Assembly: GCF_022637415.1 (NCBI RefSeq)
Contig: NZ_CP093340.1
Location: 2,232,001 to 2,296,000 of the forward strand
Direction of reading: 5' to 3'
Length of the DNA: 64,000 nucleotides
Origin: Luteimonas sp. S4-F44
GTDB taxonomy: Bacteria > Pseudomonadota > Gammaproteobacteria > Xanthomonadales > Xanthomonadaceae
The stretch's first letter is position 1. Each line of letters starts with the position of its first letter. Positions 44,397 through 54,322 of this stretch are shown piece by piece. The translations under genes and the position numbers were made by a program. The notes beneath the pieces are model-generated. The model was not told the origin of the DNA. It made no database searches and worked only from the letters and a program-made list of their open reading frames with translations.

Positions 44397-45404
44397 TCAG
44401 AGTCGCGAGGCGATCGCTTGCGCAAAGCCCATCGTGGTGCCGGTGCCGCCCAGGTCCGGCGTCACGCGGTCCTTCGCGTCGAGCGTGGCGACGATCGCGC
44501 CGCGCAGCCGCTGCGCCTGCTCGGGCAGCGCCAGGTGGTCGAGCATCTGCGCGGCGGCCAGCAGCAGCGCGCAGGGATTGGCCACACCCTTGCCGGCGAT
44601 GTCCGGCGCCGAGCCGTGCACCGCCTCGAAAATCGCCGCGTCCTTACCGATGTTGGCGCCCGGGGCCAGGCCCAGGCCGCCGACCAGACCGGCGCACAAG
44701 TCGGAGATGATGTCGCCGAACAGGTTCGTGGTCACGATGATGTCGAACTGTTCGGGACGCATCACCAGCTGCATGCAGGTGTTGTCGACGATCATCTCGT
44801 TGGCCTCGATCTCCGGATAGTCGGCCGCGACTTCGCGGGCGACTTTCAGAAACAGGCCCGAGGTGCTCTTGAGGATGTTGGCCTTGTGGACGATCGTGAC
44901 CTTCTTGCGACCGGTCTTGCGCGCCAGCTCGAACGCGTAGCGCACGATGCGCTCCGAGCCCTTGCGGGTGATGCGGGTGATCGACACCGCGGTCTCGCCG
45001 TCGGCCGACACCTCCTGGCCTTCGCTGATGTACGAGCCTTCGGTGTTCTCGCGGATCGTGATCAGATCGACACCGCTGGAAAAGCGCGAGCGGGTGTTGG
45101 GGAACGAGGTCGCCGGGCGGACATTGGCGTAGAGATCGAACTGGCGACGCAGTTCGACGTTGATCGAGCTGAAACCACCGCCCACCGGCGTGGTCAGCGG
45201 GCTCTTGAGCGCGACCGCATTGCGGCGGATCGAATCGAGCGTCGCGGCCGGCAGCAGTTCGCCGTGCTTGTCGAGCGCCATCAGGCCGGCGTCGGCGTCC
45301 TCGTACTTAAGACCCAGCTGCATCGCGTCGAGCACGTGCAGCGTGGCGTCCATGATTTCCGGGCCGATACCGTCGCCGCGGATAACCGTAATCGTGTGCG
45401 TCAT
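44397..45404 (-). CDS. NAD-dependent isocitrate dehydrogenase
   Basis: A 335-residue decarboxylating dehydrogenase of the isocitrate/isopropylmalate type. VIRGDGIGPEIM opens the fold; RENTEGSYISEGQEV and NLFGDIISDLCAGLVGGLGLAPGANIG match the family, the latter with the metal-binding aspartates. The region IFEAVHGSAPDIAGKGVANP decides cofactor choice and lacks the usual NADP pocket basic pair, suggesting NAD. TCA-cycle role: isocitrate to 2-oxoglutarate. The short length fits this NAD type used by Xanthomonadales. Confidence 0.9.
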   Translation of the reverse strand: MTHTITVIRGDGIGPEIMDATLHVLDAMQLGLKYEDADAGLMALDKHGELLPAATLDSIRRNAVALKSPLTTPVGGGFSSINVELRRQFDLYANVRPATSFPNTRSRFSSGVDLITIRENTEGSYISEGQEVSADGETAVSITRITRKGSERIVRYAFELARKTGRKKVTIVHKANILKSTSGLFLKVAREVAADYPEIEANEMIVDNTCMQLVMRPEQFDIIVTTNLFGDIISDLCAGLVGGLGLAPGANIGKDAAIFEAVHGSAPDIAGKGVANPCALLLAAAQMLDHLALPEQAQRLRGAIVATLDAKDRVTPDLGGTGTTMGFAQAIASRL

Positions 45405-45545
45405 GTCGGGGGGAGATCCCTGCGCAGGGGACGCCGCGCAGCGCGCGGCGCCAGGGTGAAATGAAGGAAGAAAACCGCCGTATTATGCCCGATGCGCGCA
45501 GACGGCCCCAAACCGGGGGCTCGCACGCACGCGGCGCGCGGCGGG

Positions 45546-45947
45546 TCAACCGTGGTCGTGACCGGCGGGCGCGGCGGCCTCGCCCTGCTCCAGCCGGTCG
45601 AGGAAATCGACCGCGCGGCGCAGGTGCGGGATGACGATGCTGCCGCCTACGACCAGGCCCACCGAGAACGTCTCGAACAGTTCCTCGCGGCTCGCCCCCG
45701 CGTCCTTGCACTGGGCAACGTGGTAGCTGATGCAGTCGTCGCAGCGCAGCACGAGCGACGCCACCAGTCCCAGCAACTCCTTGGTCTTCACGTCGAGCGC
45801 GCCGGCCTGGTAGGTCTGGGTGTCGAGCGCGAAGAAGCGCCGTACCACCTGGTTGGGCTCGGCGAGAATGCGCTCGTTCATGCGCTTGCGGAACGCGGTG
45901 AACTCGGCGAGCCGGTCGCTCTCGCCTTCGGTCTGGGCGCTGCTCAC
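45546..45947 (-). CDS. Carboxymuconolactone decarboxylase (AhpD-like) family protein
   Basis: A 133-residue protein. The CxxC active site with its histidine is at Cys69, Cys72 and His76 (RCDDCISYHVAQC), the AhpD-like peroxidase signature; SREELFETFSVGLVVGGSIVIPHLRRAVDFL ends the domain. The start is GTG at 45947, overlapping the glutaredoxin stop (GTGA). A histidine-containing tail (GHDHG) follows. Coupling to a glutaredoxin fits a thiol peroxidase or reductase role; that is inference. Confidence 0.9.
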   Translation of the reverse strand: MSSAQTEGESDRLAEFTAFRKRMNERILAEPNQVVRRFFALDTQTYQAGALDVKTKELLGLVASLVLRCDDCISYHVAQCKDAGASREELFETFSVGLVVGGSIVIPHLRRAVDFLDRLEQGEAAAPAGHDHG

Positions 45948-46264
45948 GAAGCCGCGCCCTCGACCAGCGGCAGAAAGCCGCCCTGGCGGTGCAGCGCCAT
46001 CATGTCGTCGTAGCCGCCGACGTGGGTCTGGCCGACGAAGATCTGCGGCACGCTGGTGCGGCGCGCACGCTCGACCATGCGCTGGCGCTCGTCGGCATCC
46101 AGGTCCACGCGCACTTCGCGCCACGACAGGCCCTGGCTCTTGAGGAAGTTCTTCGCGGCCGCGCAGTAGCCGCAGATCGCGCTGGTGTACATGACGATCT
46201 CCGGCGCCGCCGGGTCGGGGGTTGGGCTGGTCAAGTCGGTCTCCGGGGAAACTTGTGCCGCCAT
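45944..46264 (-). CDS. grxC: Glutaredoxin
   Basis: A 106-residue thioredoxin-fold protein. The dithiol active site is CGYC (Cys31, Cys34) in YTSAICGYCAAAKNFLKS in place of the usual CPYC. TSVPQIFVGQTHVGGYDDMMAL holds the cis-proline and glutathione-binding motif. The first ~20 residues are a disordered extension. The stop overlaps the GTG of the CMD gene, so the two are translated together. Confidence 0.93.
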   Translation of the reverse strand: MAAQVSPETDLTSPTPDPAAPEIVMYTSAICGYCAAAKNFLKSQGLSWREVRVDLDADERQRMVERARRTSVPQIFVGQTHVGGYDDMMALHRQGGFLPLVEGAAS

Positions 46265-46398
46265 TGTCGGTCAAAGCCGGGTCATGGGGCGATGATGTCG
46301 CAACCACCGCGTGCCGTCGGCTTAACATGGGATTCACGCCCGTGCCCGAGCCCGCCGGCATGCTGGTTGCGCGGCCCCGCCCCTCCGACTCCGAGCCG

Positions 46399-48072
46399 AT
46401 GCCCACGATCCGACCTCGCCGCTCTTCCTTCCGCGTCCGGCTGCTGCCATCGGCGATCGCGCTGACGCTGGTCGCCGCGTCCATCGGCGCGCCGGCCCAG
46501 GACACCCGGTTGCCGGACATCGGCTCGTCGGCCGGCACGGTGCTCAGCCCCGCCAAGCAGTCGGAGTACGGGCAGATGCTGCTGGCGCAGCTGCGGCACT
46601 ACAACTACGTACTCGAGGACCCCCTGGTCGAGAACTGGCTGCGCGCCACCGGCACGCGCTTGGCGGCGTCGAGCGACCGGCCGCAGCAGCCTTTCACCTT
46701 TTTCATGATGCGCGACCGCAGCATCAATGCCTTCGCGACGCTCGGCGGCTACATCGGCATGAACGCCGGCCTGGTGCTGGCGGCCGAGAGCGAGGACGAG
46801 GTCGCCGCGGTGCTGGCGCACGAGATCGCGCACGTAACCCAGTCGCATGTGCTGCGTGGCGTCGAGCGCGCCCAGCGCGACCAGGTGCCGATGCTGCTGG
46901 CGATGCTCGGCGCGATCGCGGTGGCCTCGCAGAGCAGCAGCAGTTCTTCCGATGATGCCGCAATGGCGGTACTGGCCGGTGCCCAGGGCCTGGCCCTGCA
47001 GCGCCAGATCGACTACACCCGTTCCAACGAATCCGAGGCCGATCGGCTCGGTATCCGCACATTGGCGCGCAGCGGCTACGACCCCGATGCCATGGCCTCG
47101 ATGTTCGAACGCATGCAGGCGGTCTCGCGCACCAATCAGGGCGGCGAACGCGAGCGGCTGCCCGACTATCTCAAGACCCATCCGGTCACCACGACCCGAA
47201 TCAGCGAGGCGCGCGACCGCGCCGAGCGCATGGCCCGCGACACCGTGCAGGTCACCACCACGACCCCGCAGGGCTCGCGGGTGGAGCGCGTGCCGGTGGA
47301 CGGCACGCCCGAGGCGCCGTTGCGCGCGCTCGACAACCCGCTGCTGCCGGCCGCCCTGCGCCTGCCGCCCGGCGCCACCGGCGGCACCGATCCGGTGCAA
47401 TTCGGCTGGGCGCGCGAGCGGTTGCGCGTGCTCAGCGCCAATACCCCGGCCCAGGCGATCCGCGAATACGAGGCGATGCGCCGCAGCGGTAGCCTGACCG
47501 ATGCCCAGCGCTACGGGCTGGCCTTCGCCCGCCTGCGCGCCAACGAGGCCGAGGTCGCCGCGCGCGAGCTCTCGACTCTGCTCGACGCCTACCCCGGCGA
47601 TGTCTGGCTGTCGCTGGGCATGGCCGAGGCCGATGCGCGAATGGGCCGCGCCGCGGCCGCCGACCAGCGTCTGGAGGCGCTGGTCGAGCGGATGCCGCGC
47701 AACCCGGCGGTCGTGCTGAGCTACGCGACCTTGCTGCTCGAGCGCGACTCGGCCGAATCCGGGCGCCGCGCCCAGGCGCTGCTGCGGCCGTTGCTCAACG
47801 GCTCGAGCGACGACCCCGCGTTCCAGCGTGCGTTCGCCCGCGCCAGCGAGATGGCCGGCGACCCGGTGCGGGCGGGCGAGGCCTGGGCCGAGGCGGCGTT
47901 CCTGGGCGGCCGCGCGGAACAGGCGCTGATCCAGCTCAACACGCTCAAGAAGCGCGACGACCTGGACTACTACGCCCGGGCGCGGATCGATGCGCGGATC
48001 GCCGCGATCACGCCGATGGTGCTGGAACTGCACCGCCAGGGCGTCCGTGACGAGGATCTGCGTCGACGCTGA
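46399..48072 (+). CDS. bepA: BepA-like M48 metalloprotease with TPR domain
   Basis: A 557-residue periplasmic protease/chaperone. The signal peptide is RVRLLPSAIALTLVAASIGAPAQ. The zinc motif HEIAH is at residues 141-145, with the third ligand in NESEADRLG at about 211-218. TPR repeats fill the C-terminal third. E. coli BepA takes part in assembly and quality control of outer-membrane proteins such as LptD. The exact start is uncertain: in-frame ATGs exist at 46327 and between; 46399 best places the signal peptide. Confidence 0.9.
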   Translation: MPTIRPRRSSFRVRLLPSAIALTLVAASIGAPAQDTRLPDIGSSAGTVLSPAKQSEYGQMLLAQLRHYNYVLEDPLVENWLRATGTRLAASSDRPQQPFTFFMMRDRSINAFATLGGYIGMNAGLVLAAESEDEVAAVLAHEIAHVTQSHVLRGVERAQRDQVPMLLAMLGAIAVASQSSSSSSDDAAMAVLAGAQGLALQRQIDYTRSNESEADRLGIRTLARSGYDPDAMASMFERMQAVSRTNQGGERERLPDYLKTHPVTTTRISEARDRAERMARDTVQVTTTTPQGSRVERVPVDGTPEAPLRALDNPLLPAALRLPPGATGGTDPVQFGWARERLRVLSANTPAQAIREYEAMRRSGSLTDAQRYGLAFARLRANEAEVAARELSTLLDAYPGDVWLSLGMAEADARMGRAAAADQRLEALVERMPRNPAVVLSYATLLLERDSAESGRRAQALLRPLLNGSSDDPAFQRAFARASEMAGDPVRAGEAWAEAAFLGGRAEQALIQLNTLKKRDDLDYYARARIDARIAAITPMVLELHRQGVRDEDLRRR

Positions 48073-48174
48073 CGGGCGTGTCCCAAGCCGGCAGGCGCGC
48101 GCCCACACCGGCGCCTGCTGCGGCAGACCAGAGCCGCGGGCGCGCCGACAGGCTCGGCCGCCCCTGTCACCGGA

Positions 48175-48192
48175 CCGTCATAAAACTGTCGT
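48175..48192 (+). promoter_or_regulatory. Pho box upstream of phoB
   Basis: CCGTCATAAAACTGTCGT has two 7-base half-sites (CCGTCAT and CTGTCGT) separated by AAAA, differing from the PhoB consensus CTGTCAT-N4-CTGTCAT at two positions. It lies 34 bases before the phoB ATG and implies autoregulation under phosphate starvation. Confidence 0.85.
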
Positions 48193-48226
48193 GTAATGAG
48201 GCTCCCCGGTCCTAACGGAAGGCTCC

Positions 48227-48916
48227 ATGCAGAAGCGCATCCTCATCGTCGATGACGAACCGGCGATCCGCGACATGGTCGCGTTCGCGCTGCGCAAGGG
48301 CGAATTCGAGCCGATGCACGCGGGCGACGCCCGCGAGGCCCAGTCGGCGATCGTCGACCGCGTGCCCGACCTGATCCTGCTCGACTGGATGCTGCCCGGC
48401 ACCAGCGGCCTGGAACTGGCCCGACGCTGGCGCAAGGACGCGCTGACGCGCGACATCCCGATCATCATGCTCACCGCACGCGGCGAGGAGAACGATCGCG
48501 TGGGTGGGCTTGAGGCCGGTGTCGACGACTATGTGGTCAAGCCGTTCTCGGCGCGCGAGTTGCTGGCGCGTATCCGCGCGGTGATGCGCCGGGCGCGCGA
48601 CGACGACGAGGACGGCAGCGTGACGGTCGGCACGCTGCGCATCGACGGCGCGGCGCACCGGGTGTTCGCCAGCAACGAACCGGTCCAGATCGGCCCGACC
48701 GAGTACCGCTTGCTGCATTTCTTCATGACCCATCCCGAGCGCGTCTACAGCCGCTCGCAACTGCTCGATCACGTCTGGGGCGGCAGCGTCTATGTCGAGG
48801 AGCGCACGGTCGATGTGCACATCCGCCGGCTGCGCAAGACGCTCGAGCCCAGCGGACTGGACGGCATGGTGCAGACGGTCCGCGGCGCCGGCTACCGGTT
48901 CTCGGCGTCGGTGTGA
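48227..48916 (+). CDS. phoB: Phosphate-regulon response regulator PhoB
   Basis: A 229-residue OmpR-family regulator. The receiver domain has the acidic pair at 9-10 and the phospho-acceptor Asp53 ([10 protein letters not shown]), with Lys in VVKPFSA. The winged-helix domain reads [49 protein letters not shown]. The binding helix and the Pho box upstream agree with PhoB identity. It is followed by phoR, ppk1 and ppx. Confidence 0.97.
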   Translation: MQKRILIVDDEPAIRDMVAFALRKGEFEPMHAGDAREAQSAIVDRVPDLILLDWMLPGTSGLELARRWRKDALTRDIPIIMLTARGEENDRVGGLEAGVDDYVVKPFSARELLARIRAVMRRARDDDEDGSVTVGTLRIDGAAHRVFASNEPVQIGPTEYRLLHFFMTHPERVYSRSQLLDHVWGGSVYVEERTVDVHIRRLRKTLEPSGLDGMVQTVRGAGYRFSASV

Positions 48917-49025
48917 GGCCCGCTCTGCGCGGCGCGTGCGTGCCGCCTGCGGTCGCCCTGCCCCGCGGCGACACCGCATCACGCCCTCGCAGACCTGCCC
49001 GCCTACATTGCCTAGACTTGCCGCC

Positions 49026-50354
49026 ATGCCCCCTCGTCTCCACGCCGCCTGGACCCGCACGCTGTTGCAGCTCGGGGCCGTGCTTGCGGGCGCGACGCTC
49101 ATCGGCGCCCTCGCCGGTCAGGCATGGATGGCGCTGGCGCTGGCCGCGCTGGGCGTGATTGCCTGGCACGCGTGGAAGCTCTACGCCCTGTTGCGGCGGC
49201 TGACCTCGCGCAGCCGAGTGCCACCGCCGCAAGGCGACGGGGTCTGGCAGGAAACCGACCGGCTGCTGCACCGCGGCCAGCAGGACATGCGCAACCGCAA
49301 GCGGCGCCTGATCGCGATGCTGCGCGCATACCGCGCGGTCGCCGCGGCGCTGCCCGATGCGGTCGTGGTGGTCGAGCGCAACAGCCAGCGGGTGCAGTGG
49401 GTCAACCGCGCGGCGACGACACTGCTCGGCCTGCAGATGCCACGCGACGTCGGCCGCCCGGTCGGCGCGGCACTGCAGCCGCTGCCGCTGGCGCACTGGC
49501 TGGCCCAGGGCCGGCGCGCGGAACCGCTGCTGGACGTGCCCTCGCCGTTCTCGTCGGGCACCCGGCTGGAACTGCGGCTGATCCCCTATTCAGACGATCT
49601 GTGGCTGCTGCTGGTGCGCGACGTCACGCGCATGGTGCGGTTGGAGCAGATGCGCCGCGATTTCGTCGCCAACGTCTCGCACGAACTGCGCACGCCGCTG
49701 ACCGTGGTCCACGGCTACCTGGACATGCTCGACCCGGAGGAGCAGCCCGAATGGGCGCCGATGCTGCAGGAGATGCAGCGCCAGTCGCAGCGCATGACCC
49801 AACTGGTCGAGGACCTGCTCACGCTGTCGCGGCTGGAAGCGCAGGAAGGCGTCGGCGACGAGATCGTGTCGATGGCCTCGATGCTGGCCTCGCTGCGCCG
49901 GGAACTGGAGATGCTCAGCCAGGGCCGGCATGCGATCGAGGTCGAGGATGCATCGGACACCGACCTGGTCGGCTCGACCCGCGAACTGCACAGCGCGTTC
50001 TCCAACCTGGTCAGCAACGCCGTGCGCTACACGCCGCCGGGCGGGCGCATCACGATCCGCTACGCCCCCACGCGCGACGGCGGCGTCGCGCTGTCGGTGG
50101 ACGATTCGGGCTACGGCATCCCGGCCGCGCACCTGCCACGCATCACCGAGCGCTTCTACCGGGTCTCGACCAGCCGTTCGCGCGAGTCGGGTGGCACCGG
50201 GCTGGGGCTGGCGATCGTCAAGCACGTGCTGCATCTGCACCAGGCGCGCCTGGAGATCGACAGCGAGGTCGGGCGCGGCAGCCGCTTTGCCTGCCATTTC
50301 GTCGCCGAGCGCGTCCGCGCGCGCGACGCCCATGTCACAGGAGCCTTCGGATGA
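49026..50354 (+). CDS. phoR: Phosphate-regulon sensor kinase PhoR
   Basis: A 442-residue sensor histidine kinase. Two N-terminal membrane helices with almost no periplasmic loop lead to a PAS domain (LPDAVVVVERNSQRVQWVNRAATTLLG). The phospho-acceptor is His219 in NVSHELRTPLTVVHGYLDML. The ATP-binding domain has NLVSNAVRYTPPGG and GGTGLGLAIVKH. The start at 49026 follows phoB by 109 bp. Its stop overlaps the ppk1 start (ATGA). Confidence 0.96.
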   Translation: MPPRLHAAWTRTLLQLGAVLAGATLIGALAGQAWMALALAALGVIAWHAWKLYALLRRLTSRSRVPPPQGDGVWQETDRLLHRGQQDMRNRKRRLIAMLRAYRAVAAALPDAVVVVERNSQRVQWVNRAATTLLGLQMPRDVGRPVGAALQPLPLAHWLAQGRRAEPLLDVPSPFSSGTRLELRLIPYSDDLWLLLVRDVTRMVRLEQMRRDFVANVSHELRTPLTVVHGYLDMLDPEEQPEWAPMLQEMQRQSQRMTQLVEDLLTLSRLEAQEGVGDEIVSMASMLASLRRELEMLSQGRHAIEVEDASDTDLVGSTRELHSAFSNLVSNAVRYTPPGGRITIRYAPTRDGGVALSVDDSGYGIPAAHLPRITERFYRVSTSRSRESGGTGLGLAIVKHVLHLHQARLEIDSEVGRGSRFACHFVAERVRARDAHVTGAFG

Positions 50355-52498
50355 GTCGTCCCCCCGCTCCCGGCAAGCCACTGCGTCCGCGCCGGCCGGC
50401 GCGCAACGCAGGACGCGACGCCGGGCCGCCGCCGCAGATCGCAGGCGATCCGCTGCTCGATCCAGCGCTGTATCTCAACCGCGAACTGTCGCAGCTCGAC
50501 TTCAACTTCCGGGTGCTGGCCCAGGCGCTCGATGAGACGGTGCCGCTGCTCGAACGAGTGAAGTACCTGTGCATCTCGTGCACCAACCTCGACGAGTTCT
50601 TCGAGATCCGCGCCGCGACCGTCCGCCACGCGCAGGACTTCGGCATGCCGCTGCCGCCCGACGGTCTGCCGCCGGCGACGGTGCTCAAGCGCATCCACGA
50701 GCGGGCCGCCGCGCTGGTCGAGGCGCAGTACACCTGCTGGAACCAGATCCTGCGCCCGGCGTTGGGTGCGACCGGTGTGCGGATTCTCGGCCGCGATACC
50801 TGGACGGCACGGCAGAAGCGCTGGCTGCGGGCGTACTTCCGCGAAGAAGTGATGCCGGTGCTTTCGCCGCTCGGGCTGGACCCCGCGCACCCGTTTCCCA
50901 AGATCCTCAACAAATCGCTCAACATCGTCGTGGTGCTCAAGGGCAAGGACGCGTTCGGCCGGATCGGCAATCTGGCGATCGTCCGCGCACCGCGCTCGCT
51001 GCCGCGCATCATCCAGTTGCCCGAGCGCGTGTCGGGCGGCGAATACGACTTCGTGTTCCTGTCGGCGGTACTGTCGGAGTTCGTGCATGAACTGTTCCCC
51101 GGCATGGACGTGCGCGGCGCCTACCAGTTCCGGGTCACCCGCAACTCGGAGCTGATCGTCGACGAGGAGGAGGTCGAGAACCTGGCGCTGGCGCTGCGCG
51201 ACGAACTCGCCGGCCGTGGCTATCTGCGCGCGGTGCGACTGGAGATCGCGGCCAACTGTCCCAAGGCGATCGTGCGCACGCTGCTGCAGAACTTCGACCT
51301 GCCCGAGAACGCGGTCTACCGCATCGACGGACCGGTCAACCTCAACCGCGTCAGCCAGATCTTCGACCTGGTGCAGCGTCCGGATCTGAAGTTTCCGACG
51401 TTCCAGCAGCGCCAGTTGCCGGGCAACGACGCGATGTTCGAGACGGTCGCCGATGGCGACGTGCTGTTGCATCACCCCTTCGATTCCTTCGCGCCGGTAC
51501 TCGAACTGATCAAGCAGGCGGCGGAAGACCCGAACGTACTGGCGATCAAGCAGACGCTCTACCGCACCGGCAAGGATTCGGCGATCGTCGAGCACCTGGT
51601 CACTGCCGCGCGCAACGGCAAGGACGTCACGGTCGTGGTCGAGCTGCGCGCACGGTTCGACGAGGAAGCCAATCTCGGTCTCGCCGACCGGCTGCAGGAG
51701 GCCGGCGTGCAGGTGGTCTACGGCGTGGTCGGCTTCAAGACTCACGCCAAGATGCTGCTGATCGTGCGCCGCGAGGGCCGCAAGCTGCGCCGGTATGTGC
51801 ACCTGGGCACCGGCAACTACCACGCCGGCACAGCACGCGCCTACACCGACTTCGGACTGATCACCGCCGACCCGCAGATCGGAAACGACGTGCACCTGAT
51901 CTTCCAGCAGCTCTCGGGGCTGGCGCCGGCGATCGAGCTTGAGCGCCTGCTGCAATCGCCGTTCACGCTGCAGCCCGGCATCATCGCGAGGATCGAGCGC
52001 GAGACCCGGCACGCCGCGCAGGGCCGCCCGGCGCGGATCGTGGCCAAGATGAACGCGCTCAACGAGCCGCAGGTGATGCGCGCGTTGTACGCGGCCTCGC
52101 AGGCGGGGGTGAAGATCGAACTGATCGTGCGCGGCGCCTGCGCGCTGCGGCCCGGCGTGCCCGGCGTGTCGGACAACATCCGGGTGCGTTCGATCGTCGG
52201 GCGGTTCCTGGAACACCATCGCGTGTACTGGTTCGCCAACGATGGCGATCCGGAACTGTTCTGCGCCAGTGCCGACTGGCTGGAGCGCAACCTGCTGCGG
52301 CGCGTGGAGACCTGCTTTCCGATCCTCGATCCCCAGATCGCGACCCGGGTGCGCACCGAATCGCTGGACAATTATCTGGCCGACAACATCAACGCCTGGG
52401 AGCTGCGCGAGGACGGCAGCTACGTGCGGCTTGCACCCGAGGGCGATGCGATGCCGCACTCGGCGCAGGGCTGGCTGCTCGCACGGCTGTGCGGCTGA
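50351..52498 (+). CDS. ppk1: Polyphosphate kinase 1
   Basis: A 715-residue enzyme making polyphosphate from ATP. The N-terminal domain has NRELSQLDFNFRVLAQALDE and KYLCISCTNLDEFFEIRAATV. The autophosphorylated histidine is at about residue 465 (GFKTHAKMLL); the second conserved histidine is near 622 (FLEHHRVYWF). It overlaps phoR by four bases, tying polyphosphate synthesis to phosphate starvation. The ppx gene follows. Confidence 0.97.
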   Translation: MSRPPAPGKPLRPRRPARNAGRDAGPPPQIAGDPLLDPALYLNRELSQLDFNFRVLAQALDETVPLLERVKYLCISCTNLDEFFEIRAATVRHAQDFGMPLPPDGLPPATVLKRIHERAAALVEAQYTCWNQILRPALGATGVRILGRDTWTARQKRWLRAYFREEVMPVLSPLGLDPAHPFPKILNKSLNIVVVLKGKDAFGRIGNLAIVRAPRSLPRIIQLPERVSGGEYDFVFLSAVLSEFVHELFPGMDVRGAYQFRVTRNSELIVDEEEVENLALALRDELAGRGYLRAVRLEIAANCPKAIVRTLLQNFDLPENAVYRIDGPVNLNRVSQIFDLVQRPDLKFPTFQQRQLPGNDAMFETVADGDVLLHHPFDSFAPVLELIKQAAEDPNVLAIKQTLYRTGKDSAIVEHLVTAARNGKDVTVVVELRARFDEEANLGLADRLQEAGVQVVYGVVGFKTHAKMLLIVRREGRKLRRYVHLGTGNYHAGTARAYTDFGLITADPQIGNDVHLIFQQLSGLAPAIELERLLQSPFTLQPGIIARIERETRHAAQGRPARIVAKMNALNEPQVMRALYAASQAGVKIELIVRGACALRPGVPGVSDNIRVRSIVGRFLEHHRVYWFANDGDPELFCASADWLERNLLRRVETCFPILDPQIATRVRTESLDNYLADNINAWELREDGSYVRLAPEGDAMPHSAQGWLLARLCG

Positions 52499-52646
52499 CG
52501 CGACCGCGATCGGCCGGCGCTCGCTGCGCCGTGACGTGCGGCATCGCGCACACCGTCACGGTTTGCGCGCCCGCGGCATGCTTTACCATGCGCACTTCCC
52601 ACCACCGCCACGTGGCGCCGCGCGCGTCGCGCCACGCAGGACCGTG

Positions 52647-54191
52647 ATGACCGGACAGGACACGCTCGCACTCGCCGATGCGCTGACGCCGCCGATCGAG
52701 GACGGCGACATGCTCGCCGCGATCGACCTGGGATCCAACAGTTTCCACATGATCGTCGCCCGCTACACGCTGGGCCAGCTGCGCGTGGTCGACCGACTTC
52801 GTGAGACCGTGCGACTGGCCGAAGGCCTGGATGCGCGCGGCGGGCTGGATGCGGACGTGCGCCAGCGCGCGTTGCAATGCCTGTCGCGCTTCGGCCAACG
52901 CATCCGTGACATCCCGCCGCAGCACGTGCGGGCACTGGCCACGCACGCCGTGCGCCGGCTGGCCGCACCGCAGGCTTTCCTGGTACCGGCCGAGACCGCG
53001 CTGGGCCATGCGATCGAGATCATCGCCGGCCGCGAGGAGGCGCGCCTGATCTACCTGGGCGTCGCCCACGCACAGCCGCCCAAGCCGGGCCACCGCCGGC
53101 TGGTCATCGACATCGGCGGCGGCTCGACCGAATGCATCATCGGCAGCGGCTTCGACGCCCTCGAGCGCGAGAGCCTGCAAGTGGGCTGCATCGCTAGCAC
53201 GCGGCGCTTCTTCGCCAACGGCAAGCTGACCCGGCGCCGCTGGCGCGAGGCGCTGGCCGAAGTCGCCGCCGAGTTCCAGCAGTTCGCCAGCACCTACCGC
53301 GCGCTCGGCTGGCAGGAAGTCGTCGGCGCCTCGGGCACCAACAAGGCGATCGGCGAGATCTGCGCGGCGATGAAGCTGACTAAGGGCGCGGTGACCGCAG
53401 AGGCGTTGCCGGTCGTGCGCGACCGCCTGCTGCAGGCCGGCCACATCGATGCGATCGACCTGCCCGGCTTGTCGGAGGACCGCCGGCCGATCATCGCCGG
53501 CGGCGTGCTCGTGCTCGAGGCCGCATTCGAGGTGCTGGGCATCGAGCGCATGCACGTCAGCAAGGCGGCGATGCGCGAAGGCGTGCTGCACGACATGCTC
53601 GGCCGCCGCGGCGAGGCCGACCCGCGCGAGACCTCGATCGAGGCGCTGGTGCAGCGCTACGGCATCGACGGCGCCCATGCGGCGCGGGTGGAGGCGACCG
53701 CATTGCGGCTGTTCGACCAGGTCGCGCGGCCGTGGCAGCTCGACGGCGACGACCTGCGCATGCTGGCCTGGGCGGCGCGCGTGCACGAGATCGGCCTGGT
53801 CATCGCGCATAGCCAGTACCACGTCCACGGCGCCTACGTGCTGGCACATTCGGACATCGCCGGCTTCTCGCGCCAGGAGCAACAGTTCCTGGCCGCGCTG
53901 GTGCGCTGCCACCGCCGCAAGGTGCCCAAGTCGGCCTTCGACGCCCTGCCCGACCGCCTGCTGCGCCAGGCCCGCTACACCGCCGCCCTGCTGCGGCTGG
54001 CGGTGCTGCTGCACCGCAGCCACGAGCCCGACGAGATTCCGCAGCTGCAGGCCAGCGTCTACGGCGACGCGTTGCGGCTGCAGGTCTCTCGCCATTGGCT
54101 CGAGGCCCGGCCTCTGCTGCGCGTGGATCTGGAATGCGAGCCCGAGCACATCGGCGCGCTCGGCGTGAAGCTGGTGCTGGCCGCCGAGTAG
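52647..54191 (+). CDS. ppx: Exopolyphosphatase
   Basis: A 514-residue Ppx/GppA-family phosphatase that degrades polyphosphate. The nucleotide-binding motifs AAIDLGSNSFHMIVARY (about 24-40) and VIDIGGGSTECIIG (about 153-166) are present, with the conserved catalytic glutamate region EEARLIYLGV. A C-terminal HD-like domain carries the HEIGLVIAHSQYHVHGAYVLAHSDIAGFSRQEQ signature. It lies 148 bp after ppk1. Opposing enzymes in one locus suggest controlled polyphosphate turnover. Confidence 0.95.
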   Translation: MTGQDTLALADALTPPIEDGDMLAAIDLGSNSFHMIVARYTLGQLRVVDRLRETVRLAEGLDARGGLDADVRQRALQCLSRFGQRIRDIPPQHVRALATHAVRRLAAPQAFLVPAETALGHAIEIIAGREEARLIYLGVAHAQPPKPGHRRLVIDIGGGSTECIIGSGFDALERESLQVGCIASTRRFFANGKLTRRRWREALAEVAAEFQQFASTYRALGWQEVVGASGTNKAIGEICAAMKLTKGAVTAEALPVVRDRLLQAGHIDAIDLPGLSEDRRPIIAGGVLVLEAAFEVLGIERMHVSKAAMREGVLHDMLGRRGEADPRETSIEALVQRYGIDGAHAARVEATALRLFDQVARPWQLDGDDLRMLAWAARVHEIGLVIAHSQYHVHGAYVLAHSDIAGFSRQEQQFLAALVRCHRRKVPKSAFDALPDRLLRQARYTAALLRLAVLLHRSHEPDEIPQLQASVYGDALRLQVSRHWLEARPLLRVDLECEPEHIGALGVKLVLAAE

Positions 54192-54322
54192 ACGCAACGC
54201 GCGCCGGGCTGCCTGCACCGGGACCGTCCGCCTGCCACTGTCACCGTTCTGTCGCCGCGCGGTCATGGCGCGGGCATCTCGCGCCGCGATCATCGCCGCA
54301 GCCACGGCAGCGGGACCGAACG

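Noticed and set aside
46282..48108. 608-codon minus-strand open frame opposite the BepA-like gene
   Set aside because: No motif or start signal; the plus strand has a signal peptide, HEIAH and TPRs.
52389..54305. 638-codon minus-strand open frame opposite ppx
   Set aside because: A G+C-driven shadow of ppx; the real motifs are on the plus strand.
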